Below, one piece after another: positions 1 to 8,786 of a stretch of DNA of 64,000 nucleotides. The notes under the pieces were generated by a model that saw only the letters and a program-made list of their open reading frames with translations, had not been told where the DNA came from and did not search any database. Location of the stretch: contig REDH01000067.1 in the NCBI GenBank assembly GCA_007693585.1, forward strand, positions 1 to 64,000, written 5' to 3'. The translations under genes and the position numbers were made by a program. The DNA is from Deltaproteobacteria bacterium (lineage in GTDB: Bacteria; Myxococcota_A; Bradymonadia; REDH01). Position 1 is the stretch's first letter, and each line of letters opens with the position of its first letter.

Positions 1-240
1 GGTGGCACGGAGCCCGGTGGCACGGAGCCCGGTGGCACGGAGCCTGGTGGCACGGAGCCTGGTGGCACGGAGCCCGGCGGAACGGAGCCCGGTGGCACGG
101 AGCCCGGTGGCACGGAGCCCGGCGGCACGGAGCCGGGCGGCACGGAGCCCGGCGGAACGGAGCCCGGTGGCACGGAGCCCGGTGGCACGGAGCCCGGTGG
201 CACGGAGCCTGGTGGCACGGAGCCTGGTGGCACGGAGCCG
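1..240 (+). repeat. 15-bp coding minisatellite, 16 copies (GGTEP)
   Basis: Sixteen uninterrupted 15-bp units of the form GGYGGMACGGAGCCN fill bases 1-240 and continue off the left edge. Each encodes Gly-Gly-Thr-Glu-Pro. Differences between units are almost all at third codon positions (GGT/GGC, ACG, CCC/CCT/CCG), so the peptide is held constant while the DNA drifts. Copies can be gained or lost without a frameshift. Confidence 0.97.
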
Positions 241-1692
241 CCGGAGCCGACGGACCCGACCGAGCCCGGCGATGACCTCTGCGAGAGCAACGAGGAGTGC
301 GAGCGATCCGAGTACTGCCTGTTCTTCGCGGACAATCCGTGCGGCGAGGGCGGTGGTCAGGGCCAGTGCGTTGTTCGACCGGAGGGCTGCGAGGACATCT
401 ACGAGCCGGTCTGCGGCTGTGATGGCATGACGTACGGGAATGCCTGCGAGGCCGCCTCCGCGGGCATGAACGTGGCGAGCGAGGGCCGTTGCGAGGCGGA
501 TCTCGAGACCTGTGGGGACAGTGCGGACTGCGAGCGCAACGAGTACTGCGCCTACGGCGAGGACAACATCTGCGGGGAGGACGGCGACGGCGTGTGCCTC
601 ACGCGCCCGGGGTCCTGCCCGCGCATCGTCGATCCGCACTGCGGCTGTGACGGGCGCACCTACACGAACGCGTGCCTGGCGCATCAGGCCGGGGTCGACG
701 TCGTGGGACCCGGGGAGTGCCCGCAGGATCGTTGTCGAGACAACGAGGAGTGCGCGCGCCACGAGTACTGCTGGTACGATCCGCTTGCGAACGCCTGCGG
801 CGAGGCGGCGGACGAGGCCGGAACGTGTCGGGACCGTTCCGACTGCGAGCCGATCACCATCATCGTGTGCGGCTGCGATGGGCAGGATTACGGGAGCCCG
901 TGCGATGCGGCTGCGGCCGGGGTGAACGTCGTGAGCTTCGGTCCCTGTGCGGTCGAGCCTCCGCCGGAGGGGTGCCGGGAGAACCGCGACTGTGGTCGAC
1001 TGGAGTACTGCTTCTTCGACCCCGCGGAGAACGCCTGTGGTCAGGCGGAGGAGCCGGGCACCTGCATGCCCACCACGGAGATCTGCCTGCCGGTGATCGA
1101 TCCGGTCTGTGGCTGCGATGGCCGCACCTGGAACAACGACTGCGAGGCGGCGAGCCGGGGAGTGAACATCCTCCACGCCGGCCCGTGCGAGGGTGTCCCG
1201 ACGGGCTGTCTGACCTCCCAGGACTGCGCGCGTTCGGAGTACTGCGTGTTCCCGGACTCGGACGTCTGCGGGGATGAGGGGACGCGCGGTCGCTGCATTG
1301 CCCGTCCGTTCGGCTGTCTGCCGGTGGATGAACCTGTCTGCGGCTGCGACGGCCGCACCTACGGCAACGAGTGCGCGGCGGCCACCGTGGGTGTCGATGT
1401 GCGGGAGGCCGGGGCCTGCGACGGAGGCGGGACGCCGGATGCCTGCCGCAGCAACGATGACTGCGCATCGAGGCTCGACTTCTGCCGGTTCGACATCGAG
1501 GATCGGTGCGGAGTTCAGGGTGCGGGGGTCTGCGAGGAGCGGCCGAGCATCTGCCAGCCGGTCTTCGACCCGGTGTGCGGCTGCGACAACCGCACCTACA
1601 GCAACGCCTGTGCGGCGTTCAGCGCCGGCGTGAGCGTCCAGCATCTCGGCGTGTGTCGGGGCGGGGGCATTCCCGGCCCGTCTCCGCGGTGA
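1..1692 (+). CDS. Multi-module Kazal-like cysteine-rich protein, 3' part
   Basis: The reading frame is already open at the first base, so the start and any signal peptide lie upstream. The visible part is about 563 residues: sixteen GGTEP pentapeptides, a short PEPTDPTEP linker, then six cysteine-rich modules of about 75-80 residues. Each module has an N-terminal half of the type CxxxxxCxxxEYC...CG...GxC and a Kazal/follistatin-like half with VCGCDGRTYxNxCxAxxAGV. Kazal domains are protease inhibitors or matrix-binding modules outside the cell, so an exported protein on an extended Thr/Glu/Pro stalk is likely. Module 3 departs from the consensus (CDGQDYGSPC). The stop is TGA at 1690. Target protease, if any, is unknown. 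Domain call is firm; inhibitory function is inferred. Confidence 0.88.
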   Translation, partial: GGTEPGGTEPGGTEPGGTEPGGTEPGGTEPGGTEPGGTEPGGTEPGGTEPGGTEPGGTEPGGTEPGGTEPGGTEPGGTEPPEPTDPTEPGDDLCESNEECERSEYCLFFADNPCGEGGGQGQCVVRPEGCEDIYEPVCGCDGMTYGNACEAASAGMNVASEGRCEADLETCGDSADCERNEYCAYGEDNICGEDGDGVCLTRPGSCPRIVDPHCGCDGRTYTNACLAHQAGVDVVGPGECPQDRCRDNEECARHEYCWYDPLANACGEAADEAGTCRDRSDCEPITIIVCGCDGQDYGSPCDAAAAGVNVVSFGPCAVEPPPEGCRENRDCGRLEYCFFDPAENACGQAEEPGTCMPTTEICLPVIDPVCGCDGRTWNNDCEAASRGVNILHAGPCEGVPTGCLTSQDCARSEYCVFPDSDVCGDEGTRGRCIARPFGCLPVDEPVCGCDGRTYGNECAAATVGVDVREAGACDGGGTPDACRSNDDCASRLDFCRFDIEDRCGVQGAGVCEERPSICQPVFDPVCGCDNRTYSNACAAFSAGVSVQHLGVCRGGGIPGPSPR

Positions 1693-1737
1693 CGCGCGAG
1701 GCGGCCCGGCGGTTGTCGGGGCCTTCGCGAGCGTGAT

Positions 1738-1780
1738 GACCCGGCGTGGAGCGATGGCTCTCCGCCGGGTCCTTTCGTTT
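1738..1780 (+). terminator. Intrinsic terminator after the Kazal gene
   Basis: Perfect 9-bp arms GACCCGGCG (1738-1746) and CGCCGGGTC (1763-1771), with a short inner GAG/CTC pairing, are followed on the plus strand by CTTTCGTTT. It lies 46 nt after the Kazal stop codon and before the convergent ilvA-like gene. Confidence 0.75.
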
Positions 1781-1871
1781 CGGGGCCTTGCGCGCGTTCG
1801 CCGGGTCGTCGGCGCGAGGTGGTCTCTCGCCGGGTCCCTGCTGTGCCGGGGGCGGCGCGCGTTTCGGGGGA

Positions 1872-3113
1872 TCAGGCGTCGGGGAGGCCAGGCATGGACG
1901 CCTGGATGAGGTAGCCCTCATCGAGGAGGGCGGCGGCGATTCGCTCGATGTGTTCGAACCCGGTGGTCTCGATGGTGAGCTGGACGTCGGTCTCGCCGAG
2001 GGCACCCTTGAACGTCCGGTCGTGGTGGATCTCGAGGATGTTGGCGTTGTGGAGGCTCATGATCTGGGTGAGTCGGGCGAGGGCGCCGGGGACGTCGGGG
2101 ATCATGATGTCGAGCCGTGCCATGCGTCCTGCGCGGACGAGCCCTCGGTCGATGATCTGGCTCATGAGGTTGATGTCGATGTTGCCGCCGCAGATGATGA
2201 GCGCGGTGCGCTGGCCGCGGATGTCGGGCATGTTCTGGTCGAGCAGGGCGGCGAGCGAGGAGGCTCCGGCACCTTCTGCGCAGACCTTTTCTTCCTCGAG
2301 GAGGAGGAGGATGGCTCGGGCGATGTCCTCTTCGGAGACGGTGACGATGTCGTCGACGTACTGTCTGGCGGTTTCGTAGGTGAGGTCGCCGACCTTCTGG
2401 ACAGCGACGCCGTCGGCGATGGTGGGCGCGAGGTCGACCTCGGTGGGGTGTCCGGCGGCGAGGGCCTGCTTCATGGAGCTGCAGGCGGCGGGTTCGACGC
2501 CGATGACGCGGATGCGGGGGTTGGTCTCCTTGATGGCGCAGCCGATCCCCGCGATGAGTCCTCCGCCTCCGATGGGGACGATGACGTTCTGGAGGGTGGG
2601 GTTCTGCTCGAGGAGCTCGAGGCCGATGGTGCCCTGTCCGGCCATGACCTCGAGGTCGTTGAAGGCGTGGACGAAGACGGCGCCGGTCTCCTGGCGGATC
2701 TCTTCGGCGCGCAGCCAGGCTTCGTGGTAGCTGTTGCCGTGGAGGATGACGTTGGCGCCATAGCGGCGGGTTCGTGCGGCCTTCACGAGGGGGGTTCGCT
2801 CGGGCATGACGATGGTGGCGCGGATGCCGAGTCGGGTGGCGTGGAGGGCGAGTCCCTGGGCGTGGTTTCCGGCGCTGGCGGCCACGACGCCGGCTTCGCG
2901 TTCGGCGGGGCCGAGGGTGAGCAGCTTGTTGAGGGCTCCGCGTTCCTTGAACGAACCGGTGATCTGGAGGTTCTCGAGCTTGAGCTGCAGCCTGCTGCCG
3001 GTGAGCTCGGAGAGGTTCCAGGCGCGGGCGAGGGGGGTGAAGTAGATCCGGTCCCGGATCCGGTCGCGCGCGGCCTCGATGCTCTCGAAGGTGAGGCGTT
3101 CGGTCGTGGGCAT
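1872..3113 (-). CDS. ilvA: Threonine ammonia-lyase with C-terminal ACT domain
   Basis: 413 residues. PLP-dependent deamination of L-threonine to 2-oxobutanoate, the first step towards isoleucine or a threonine breakdown route. The PLP lysine is in ITGSFKERGA (about K56), the phosphate-binding glycine loop is IGGGGLIAG, and SAGNHAQG is also present. Residues from about 335 form one ACT domain (DIMIPDVPGALARLTQ). This single-ACT form differs from the two-ACT biosynthetic IlvA of E. coli and from TdcB, which has none. The ATG at 3113 gives the family's normal N-terminus (TFESIEAARDRI); the frame stays open upstream without homology. It is last in a minus-strand run after an SDR gene and an acyltransferase gene, with gaps of 59 and 38 nt. 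Confidence 0.93.
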   Translation of the reverse strand: MPTTERLTFESIEAARDRIRDRIYFTPLARAWNLSELTGSRLQLKLENLQITGSFKERGALNKLLTLGPAEREAGVVAASAGNHAQGLALHATRLGIRATIVMPERTPLVKAARTRRYGANVILHGNSYHEAWLRAEEIRQETGAVFVHAFNDLEVMAGQGTIGLELLEQNPTLQNVIVPIGGGGLIAGIGCAIKETNPRIRVIGVEPAACSSMKQALAAGHPTEVDLAPTIADGVAVQKVGDLTYETARQYVDDIVTVSEEDIARAILLLLEEEKVCAEGAGASSLAALLDQNMPDIRGQRTALIICGGNIDINLMSQIIDRGLVRAGRMARLDIMIPDVPGALARLTQIMSLHNANILEIHHDRTFKGALGETDVQLTIETTGFEHIERIAAALLDEGYLIQASMPGLPDA

Positions 3114-3172
3114 GGGCGTTGGGCCTGGAGGAAATGGGGCTGTGGGCGTCGGGTGTGGGGGTGGGCCCCGCA

Positions 3173-4105
3173 TCAGCGGCTGATGGGGGCGAGGGTCTGT
3201 GCGACGTCCAGTCGGGGCGTGTAGCGGAGGGTGTCTCGTGCTCGGCTGTCGTCGACCATGCAGACGAACTTGAGGTACTCGACCTGCATGGCGCTGACGG
3301 CGGCGGTGCCGCCGCCGATCTTCACGGCGAGCATGGCGCGGACGAGGGGTTCGGGGAGGGGCAGGTTGGTGTGTCGGGCTCTGCGGACGAGCTCGGAGAG
3401 GGGGAGGGGCGGTGGGCCGGCGACGTTGAAGACGCCGCGGATGCCCGGCTTGAGGCTCCGGGTCAGGGCGGTGATCAGGTCCTCGGAGCTGATGATCTGC
3501 ATCATCGGATCGAAGCCGAGGATGGTGGGTGTCCGGGGGAGGCGGAGGTACTGGCTTGCGGCGTTGTTGAGTCGTCCGACGAGGTGGACGGGCCGCAGGA
3601 CGACCGTGTCGACCTCGGGGTGTCGCCAGAAGAAGCTGGTGGCGTACATGTCGGTCTCGACCAGGTCCCGCATGAGATGATGCCGGGTTCCGGCGAGGAG
3701 GGGGGCTTCCTCGGTGAGGAACTGGGGGTTGTCGGGTCGGGGTCCGTAGACGGCGGCGGTGGAGAGGATGACGACCTTGGGGATGTCGTGCTTCTGGCAG
3801 TAGTCGAGGACCTTCTGGGTGCCGACGACGGAGGCGTTGCGGTGGTCGTCCATGGTCTGCGCCGCCGGGGCTTCCGGCGGGAGGTGGATGACGGCGTCGA
3901 TGCGGTTTCGCCGGAAGATGTCCTCGGCCTTGCGGCGGCGGAGGTCGAGGGCGTGGACGGTGACGTCTCGGGGCATGTGCACGCCGCCGCGCGGATCGAC
4001 GCCGATCACGCGGTACTCCGTGTGAAGGGAGCGTGCGATCATGCGGCCGAGCCGGCTGGAGATCCCGGTGAGCAGGAGAGTGGGCGGGGACTTCCGTGGG
4101 GCCAT
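3173..4105 (-). CDS. NAD(P)-binding SDR/epimerase-like protein
   Basis: 310 residues with an N-terminal Rossmann fold (LLLTGISSRLGRMIARSL) and an extended-SDR layout (DLRRRK, AVIHLPPEAPA, STAAVYG). The glycine motif is imperfect (TGISSRLG for TGxxGxxG). At the usual YxxxK catalytic position I see HHLMRDLVE instead, so classic epimerase or dehydratase chemistry is doubtful; the protein may bind a nucleotide without the standard reaction. It lies 38 nt downstream of an acyltransferase gene on the same strand, suggesting co-expression and perhaps a lipid substrate (inference). Substrate unknown. Confidence 0.8.
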   Translation of the reverse strand: MAPRKSPPTLLLTGISSRLGRMIARSLHTEYRVIGVDPRGGVHMPRDVTVHALDLRRRKAEDIFRRNRIDAVIHLPPEAPAAQTMDDHRNASVVGTQKVLDYCQKHDIPKVVILSTAAVYGPRPDNPQFLTEEAPLLAGTRHHLMRDLVETDMYATSFFWRHPEVDTVVLRPVHLVGRLNNAASQYLRLPRTPTILGFDPMMQIISSEDLITALTRSLKPGIRGVFNVAGPPPLPLSELVRRARHTNLPLPEPLVRAMLAVKIGGGTAAVSAMQVEYLKFVCMVDDSRARDTLRYTPRLDVAQTLAPISR

Positions 4106-4143
4106 CGCGTTCCGGTGGGCAGGGGAGGGGCGTTCCGTCCGGT

Positions 4144-4935
4144 TCAGGAGAAGATGCCCGTGCGCTCCCGCAGTCCGCGGTCGAGCAGGGCGCGGATGGC
4201 GGCGGTGACGGTGTCGACGCGCTCGCGGATGACGCGGTCTTCGTCGTCGGGATCCCCTTCGAAATGCAGGGGCTCGCCAAAGTAGATCCGGTACTTCACG
4301 GGCAGGGGGAGCACGAGGGTGGGGCTGACGGGGACGGAGGGCATGCCGAACAGCCGCGCGAGCCCCTTCGCGTTGTAGAACGAGGGGAGCTGCTCCTCGG
4401 CGCCCACCACCCCGATCGGGACGATGGGCGTGTTCGTCTCGAGGGCGAGCCGCATGAAGCCGAGCCCGAATTCCTCGAGCTGGTAGCGCCGGTCGAAGGT
4501 CTTGGAGATGCCCCGTGCTCCTTCCGGGAACACCATCAGGAGCTCCTCTCGCTCGAGCAGCGCGCGGGCGTTGGCCGGGGTGCCCACGACCTGCCCGGCG
4601 CGGGCGAAGAACTGGGACACGAAGGGGAGCGTCGGAACCCAGCGCTCGACCATCCCGCGGACGACCCGCGGTGGGCGCCGGTCGAGCACGAGGGCCGTGC
4701 CGATCATCATGCCGTCGAAGGGGAGCTGGCCGGAGTGGTTGGCGATGAGCAGGAGTCGTCCGTCCGGCACGTTCTCGAGGCCGTGGGGTTCGACCCGAAA
4801 CCAGTGCCGGTAGAGAAAGTGCGCCACCGGCAGGACCTGCTCGAGGATCTTCGGGCGAAACCCGAACGGGTCATAGCCTTCGGACTGTTCTCGCTCGAGC
4901 AGCAACTCGATGGTCTCGCGCACCTCGTCGTGCAT
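4144..4935 (-). CDS. Lysophospholipid acyltransferase family protein (PlsC/MGAT-like)
   Basis: 263 residues. The acyltransferase block is ANHSGQLPFD, an NH...D variant typical of the MGAT-like branch rather than the strict HX4D of PlsC, with the second block VFPEGARGISK and a later IVPIGVVG. It probably transfers an acyl chain to a glycerolipid or another hydroxyl acceptor at the inner membrane. The ATG at 4935 is preceded by GAGGAG, a good ribosome-binding site. It is the first gene of the minus-strand group running into the SDR gene and ilvA. The acceptor cannot be told from sequence. Confidence 0.85.
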   Translation of the reverse strand: MHDEVRETIELLLEREQSEGYDPFGFRPKILEQVLPVAHFLYRHWFRVEPHGLENVPDGRLLLIANHSGQLPFDGMMIGTALVLDRRPPRVVRGMVERWVPTLPFVSQFFARAGQVVGTPANARALLEREELLMVFPEGARGISKTFDRRYQLEEFGLGFMRLALETNTPIVPIGVVGAEEQLPSFYNAKGLARLFGMPSVPVSPTLVLPLPVKYRIYFGEPLHFEGDPDDEDRVIRERVDTVTAAIRALLDRGLRERTGIFS

Positions 4936-5139
4936 GGCTCCTCGTCGTGTCGGATGTCTCCCCCGGGGGGGCTCGCGGGGCAGAGTGCGTTCACCCCTGT
5001 GGCCACGTCAAGACTCGCCGCCGACCGACTTGAGGAGCGGGCGGATCGCCCCTATCCCCTGCGGGCGGGCCGTGGACAGCGGTGACCGGCGTTCGGTCGC
5101 CCCGCTCCTGCGGCTTCCTTCCTCCATCCCGTGACGACC

Positions 5140-5928
5140 ATGTCCATCCTGGATCGGCTGCAGCTCCTGCTGCGCTCCGAGTGGAGTGCGCGCACCTCCT
5201 CTCCCGCCGGCGGCCGGGAGGCCGAGCGGCTCGTGGCGGATGCCCGGGCCTCCCTGGCCGGGACCATCGACGAGGAGCGTCGCCTGCGGCGGTCCTACCA
5301 GGACGCTCTCGACGAGGTGGCGCTGGCGGAGGAGAAGGCCGCCGAGGCCGTGCGCAGCGGGGATGACGCCCGCGCGAGGGCCGCGCTGCTGGACAAGCGG
5401 AGACGGGAACTCGACGCCGAGAACATCGAGCGCCGGATGCGCCTCCAGCAGGAGCAGCTCGTCCAGCTCCAGCAGGCGGTGGACGCGATGCAGCGCCGGC
5501 TTCGCGACCGCGGGGCAGCATCGGAGGCGCCTCCGTGGCGCCGCGATCTGGGGCCCGCGCCCGGTCCCGCGCCGCCGCCGCGGGGGCGTTTCGAGGACAT
5601 GGGGCCCGGCCACGGCACGGGCCGCGCCCCGACGCGGCCTCCCTACGGCCACCCGAGCGACGCGTGGGGTCCTCCGCAGGGACCGAACCTCGATGCTGCG
5701 GCCTTCGACCGCTTCGATGAGATGGAGCGCCGCATCGAGGCGGACGAGGCCCGTTTCGAGGCCGGGCGGGTTCTCGGTGAGGGCGCGGGTGGCGCCGTGG
5801 CCGAGGGGCTCGCGGCACCCGACGACGATCTGGAGGCGCGGTTCCGCAGGCTCGAGCTCGAGGACTTCAAGCGCCGAAACCGGGAGGAGGACGGCGATGA
5901 TGTGGGGGGCACCGGGGGGACATCCTGA
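5140..5928 (+). CDS. PspA/IM30-like coiled-coil protein
   Basis: About 262 residues. The N-terminus MSILDRLQLLLRSEW resembles the amphipathic start of PspA/IM30 proteins, which bind stressed inner membranes. Residues 30-130 are a long charged coiled coil (EEKAAEAVRSGDDARARA, QQEQLVQLQQAVDAMQRRL). A Pro/Arg/Gly-rich middle follows, then a second helical segment with alternating Glu and Arg. An in-frame GTG at 5131 is an alternative start, but the ATG at 5140 gives the PspA-like beginning. No neighbouring psp genes are seen. The PspA assignment rests on pattern, not strong identity. Confidence 0.6.
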   Translation: MSILDRLQLLLRSEWSARTSSPAGGREAERLVADARASLAGTIDEERRLRRSYQDALDEVALAEEKAAEAVRSGDDARARAALLDKRRRELDAENIERRMRLQQEQLVQLQQAVDAMQRRLRDRGAASEAPPWRRDLGPAPGPAPPPRGRFEDMGPGHGTGRAPTRPPYGHPSDAWGPPQGPNLDAAAFDRFDEMERRIEADEARFEAGRVLGEGAGGAVAEGLAAPDDDLEARFRRLELEDFKRRNREEDGDDVGGTGGTS

Positions 5929-6083
5929 GGGGAGGGCAGTCTCGCCGCGGCGGCGGACCCGACGGGCCTCTCGCCACGGCCGCCCGCGGCACCGGGAGCG
6001 ATCGGGGGGAGTCCTGATCGATGTGGGGGAAAGAACGCTGCCGGCGGATGACCCCGAGGGAGACCTCCGGGGGCACGGTACCG

Positions 6084-7370
6084 TCAGCGGGCCTGAGCGC
6101 GCTGGAAGACGTCGAAGGCGTGGAGCTGCTCGAGGGCGCTGCGCAGCGGGCGATCGGTGACGGCGTCGAGGGAGGCGCTGTCCGGGGGAGGGGGATCCCC
6201 GTCGGGGTTGGCGAGCGAGCGCTGGTTGCGGCTCTCGCGGCTGGTGCGGGCGACCGGCTCCACCTCGCCGGCCTCGACGAGGATGTCCGGGCTGATGCCG
6301 TGCTGCTGAATGGAGCGGCCGCGGGGGGTGTAGTAGAGCGAGACGGTCAGCTTCAGGCCCGAGCCGTCCCCGAGGTCGAAGAGGGACTGGACGCTGCCCT
6401 TGCCGTAGGTCTGCTGCCCCATGATGACGGCGCGACCGTGGTCCTGGAGGGCGCCGGCGACGATCTCGGAGGCGCTGGCGGAACGGTCGTCGACGAGGAC
6501 GACGAGGGGGGCGCGGTAGGCGGTGTTTGTGCGGCGGGCGCGCCACTGGTCGCCGGGTGCCTGGTGACGGCCGCGGGTGGACACGATCTCGCCGTCGTCG
6601 AGGAAGAGGTCGGCCACGCGGATGGACTCGCGCAGGAGACCGCCGGTGTTGCCGCGGAGGTCGAGGACGAGGCCGCGGAGGCTGCCGCCGGCGTCGCGCT
6701 CGAGGCCGGCGATGGCGTCGCGCAACTGCTCGCTGGTGCGCTGGCGAAAGCCGACGAGGCGGATGTGACCGAAGCCGTCGACCGGCATGCTGGCGTGGAC
6801 GATCTGGCGCTCGACAACGTCCCGGACAAGGTCGAAGGGCAGCAGCTCCGTGTGCTCGCCGGTGTCCCGCTCCACCTGCAGCGAGACCGCGGTGCCGCGC
6901 TCGCCGCGCAGGCGCTGAACGATCTCGGGGAGGCTGGCGTCCCGGACCTCCTCGCCGTCCACCCGGTGGATGATGTCTCCCGGCTGGAGGCCGGCTCCGT
7001 GGGCGGGGCCACCGCGGAAGACCTGGCCGATCACCACGCCGAACTCGCCGGGCTGGATCTCGATGCCGACGCCCACGTACGCGTTGCGGTTGTCGTCCTG
7101 AAGGGCCCGGTAGGCGTCGGGGTCGAGGTAGGCCGAGTGCGCGTCGAGCTCGCCGACGAGGCCGCGGACGGCGCCGCGCATGAGCGCGGTCTCGTCCACG
7201 TCGTGGACGTAGCTTCGCTGCACGTGAGCGAGCACCTCGGAGAAGACGCCGAGCTGGGTGTAGGCCTCCGTGCGGGCGTGGGCGGGGCTGGAAGGCGCGA
7301 GCAGGGCGCCCGCCACGAATCCGGTGGCGAGGGTGAGGGCGAGAAGCAGGGCGAGCTGGGTGCGGCGCAT
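6084..7370 (-). CDS. ctpA: S41 family C-terminal processing protease (CtpA type)
   Basis: 428 residues. An N-terminal hydrophobic segment (LALLLALTLATGFVAGALLA) exports or anchors it in the periplasm. A PDZ domain follows (GGPAHGAGLQPGDIIHRVDGE), then the S41 core with LRGNTGGLL, the nucleophile serine in DDRSASASEI (about residue 300) and the general-base lysine in GKGSVQ about 25 residues later. That Ser/Lys spacing is normal for active CtpA/Prc. It is 92 nt downstream of an EnvC-like LytM gene; envC-ctpA adjacency is common in proteobacteria and links the protease to control of peptidoglycan hydrolases. The C-terminal tail after about 375 is acidic and proline-rich. Confidence 0.93.
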   Translation of the reverse strand: MRRTQLALLLALTLATGFVAGALLAPSSPAHARTEAYTQLGVFSEVLAHVQRSYVHDVDETALMRGAVRGLVGELDAHSAYLDPDAYRALQDDNRNAYVGVGIEIQPGEFGVVIGQVFRGGPAHGAGLQPGDIIHRVDGEEVRDASLPEIVQRLRGERGTAVSLQVERDTGEHTELLPFDLVRDVVERQIVHASMPVDGFGHIRLVGFRQRTSEQLRDAIAGLERDAGGSLRGLVLDLRGNTGGLLRESIRVADLFLDDGEIVSTRGRHQAPGDQWRARRTNTAYRAPLVVLVDDRSASASEIVAGALQDHGRAVIMGQQTYGKGSVQSLFDLGDGSGLKLTVSLYYTPRGRSIQQHGISPDILVEAGEVEPVARTSRESRNQRSLANPDGDPPPPDSASLDAVTDRPLRSALEQLHAFDVFQRAQAR

Positions 7371-7462
7371 CGGGGCCTCTTCGGGGCGCGGGCGGGCGGG
7401 GAGCGCCCTGGTCACTTCAAAGGTGGGGACCGCGACGTCGGACGCAACCGGCCCGCGGCCGG

Positions 7463-8182
7463 TCAGCGCCCTTCGGCGCCGGCGGAGGGGCGGAGCCAGC
7501 CGGCCGGATCGAGGGCGACCCCCATGTGGCGGATCTCGAGGTAGACCTCGCGCTCGCCGAAGGTGGACATGTGCCCGCCCCGGCCGACCGGATCGCCCGG
7601 GGCGACCGGGTTGCCCCGGATCACGTGAATCTCGACGAGCTGCGCGAGGACGCTGTGGTAATCCTCGCCGTGGTCGATGATCAGCACGCCACCGAGTCCG
7701 GGAACGAACTCGGCGACGACCACCACCCCATGCCCGATGGCGTGGACGGGGACGCCGATGGGAACACGCCAGCTCCATCCGTGGTGCGCCGAGCGCGTGG
7801 GGCTGTCGGGCCGCCGACGGGTGCCGAAGGTGGCGGCGGGTGCGCCGTCGCGGACCGGGGGGGGGAGCTGGCCCCGGAGGGAGGCGAAGGGATGGGCGGG
7901 TACGCCGAGAGGGGCGAGGGACCGCAGAGCATGGTCGATCACCGCGGTGGCCTCGCCCACGGCGTTTCGTCGCGCGGGTCGGCGTTCGGGGGCGCGGAGG
8001 GCGGTGGCGCGGGCCTGCTCGACGACGCTCCCGGCGGTGCCTGCCGCGGTGTGGCGGGCGGAGAGGTCGCGGGGGAACGGGGTGGCCTGCGCGGAGGGCG
8101 GCGCGGCGAAGGGCAGGGCGCAGCCGAGCGCAGCGGCGGCGGCGAACCGGAAGAGCGTCGCGTTGCGCCGTGGGGGAGCCAC
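7463..8182 (-). CDS. EnvC-like degenerate LytM (M23) protein
   Basis: 239 residues with a signal-like N-terminus. The C-terminal 110 residues are a LytM fold: GWSWRVPIGVPVHA, VLIIDHGEDYHSVLAQL and EVYLEIRHMGVALDPAGWL. The zinc ligands of active M23 enzymes are missing: the YxHL histidine is Gln (LAQL), the HxH motif reads VYL, and the first His/Asp site is changed. The same losses occur in EnvC, which activates amidases instead of cutting peptidoglycan. Unlike EnvC there is little room for a long coiled coil before the domain. It starts with GTG at 8182, 3 nt after the preceding stop, so it is translationally linked to that gene, and lies just upstream of ctpA. Confidence 0.8.
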   Translation of the reverse strand: MAPPRRNATLFRFAAAAALGCALPFAAPPSAQATPFPRDLSARHTAAGTAGSVVEQARATALRAPERRPARRNAVGEATAVIDHALRSLAPLGVPAHPFASLRGQLPPPVRDGAPAATFGTRRRPDSPTRSAHHGWSWRVPIGVPVHAIGHGVVVVAEFVPGLGGVLIIDHGEDYHSVLAQLVEIHVIRGNPVAPGDPVGRGGHMSTFGEREVYLEIRHMGVALDPAGWLRPSAGAEGR

Positions 8183-8185
8183 GGG

Positions 8186-8683
8186 CTAGGCGGACAGAAG
8201 TTCGGCGAGGGCGGTGGGCTCGGGCTCGTCGATGCCGCGCCAGGCGGGGACGGATGCGAACTGCAGCCCACCCTGGTGGGCTTCGCGGGAGCTGGTGGTC
8301 ACGGTGCCGGACGGGCGGTCCGCGGCGGACACCCTGGCGACGGCCATGGGCGGTCGGGGCACAGCAGGCTCGGCGGGGGTCAGGGGGGCCTCCACGGTCC
8401 CCGTCTCCCGGATCGGCAGGCGCTCGTCGTAGGTGGCGGCCTGGATCTTCTTGAAGAAGCTCTTGTGGAGGGCCTGCATGAAGCGGCGAATCTTCTGATC
8501 CCGCTCGCCCTCGTCCGTGATGCCGTCGATCTCCTTCTCGTAGGACACGGTGCGGGAGTCGAGGATCGCGCCGGAGAAGAAGACCTGGGTGGTGATCCGC
8601 GCGTCGGGGAGCCCGTGATCCTCGGTCTGGACGTGGACGACGACTCCCTTGTAGGGGACGTCGTTGTTGTAGCCCATCAGCAT
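8186..8683 (-). CDS. Conserved protein with YNND...HVQTED signature
   Basis: 165 residues from the ATG at 8683; a second ATG at 8677 is equally possible. The N-terminal half (GYNNDVPYKGVVVHVQTEDHG, ITTQVFFSGAILDSRTVSYE) resembles a small uncharacterised family I recall from Myxococcota and other delta-type bacteria. The second half is a low-complexity Pro/Ala/Thr tail. There is no signal peptide or membrane segment. It lies 103 nt after murI and directly before the EnvC-like gene. Function unknown. Confidence 0.75.
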   Translation of the reverse strand: MLMGYNNDVPYKGVVVHVQTEDHGLPDARITTQVFFSGAILDSRTVSYEKEIDGITDEGERDQKIRRFMQALHKSFFKKIQAATYDERLPIRETGTVEAPLTPAEPAVPRPPMAVARVSAADRPSGTVTTSSREAHQGGLQFASVPAWRGIDEPEPTALAELLSA

Positions 8684-8786
8684 GTGCGTCACCCGGCGCG
8701 AGAAGGGGCACGAGGCCCGGTTGAACACCTCCGGGCCGCATGTTCGCAGCAGCGGGATCAGGATGCAACAGGTTCGCGGCGCGCGG

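Noticed and set aside
1-240. Possible CRISPR or VNTR-only region.
   Set aside because: Units are contiguous without spacers and in frame with the Kazal modules, so it is coding.
1746-3224. 492-codon plus-strand frame across the ilvA region.
   Set aside because: Gly/Asp/Glu-rich antisense of threonine ammonia-lyase; no domain, and it runs through the terminator.
5929-6083. Terminator between convergent genes.
   Set aside because: GC-rich inverted stretches exist but none forms a clean stem followed by a T run.
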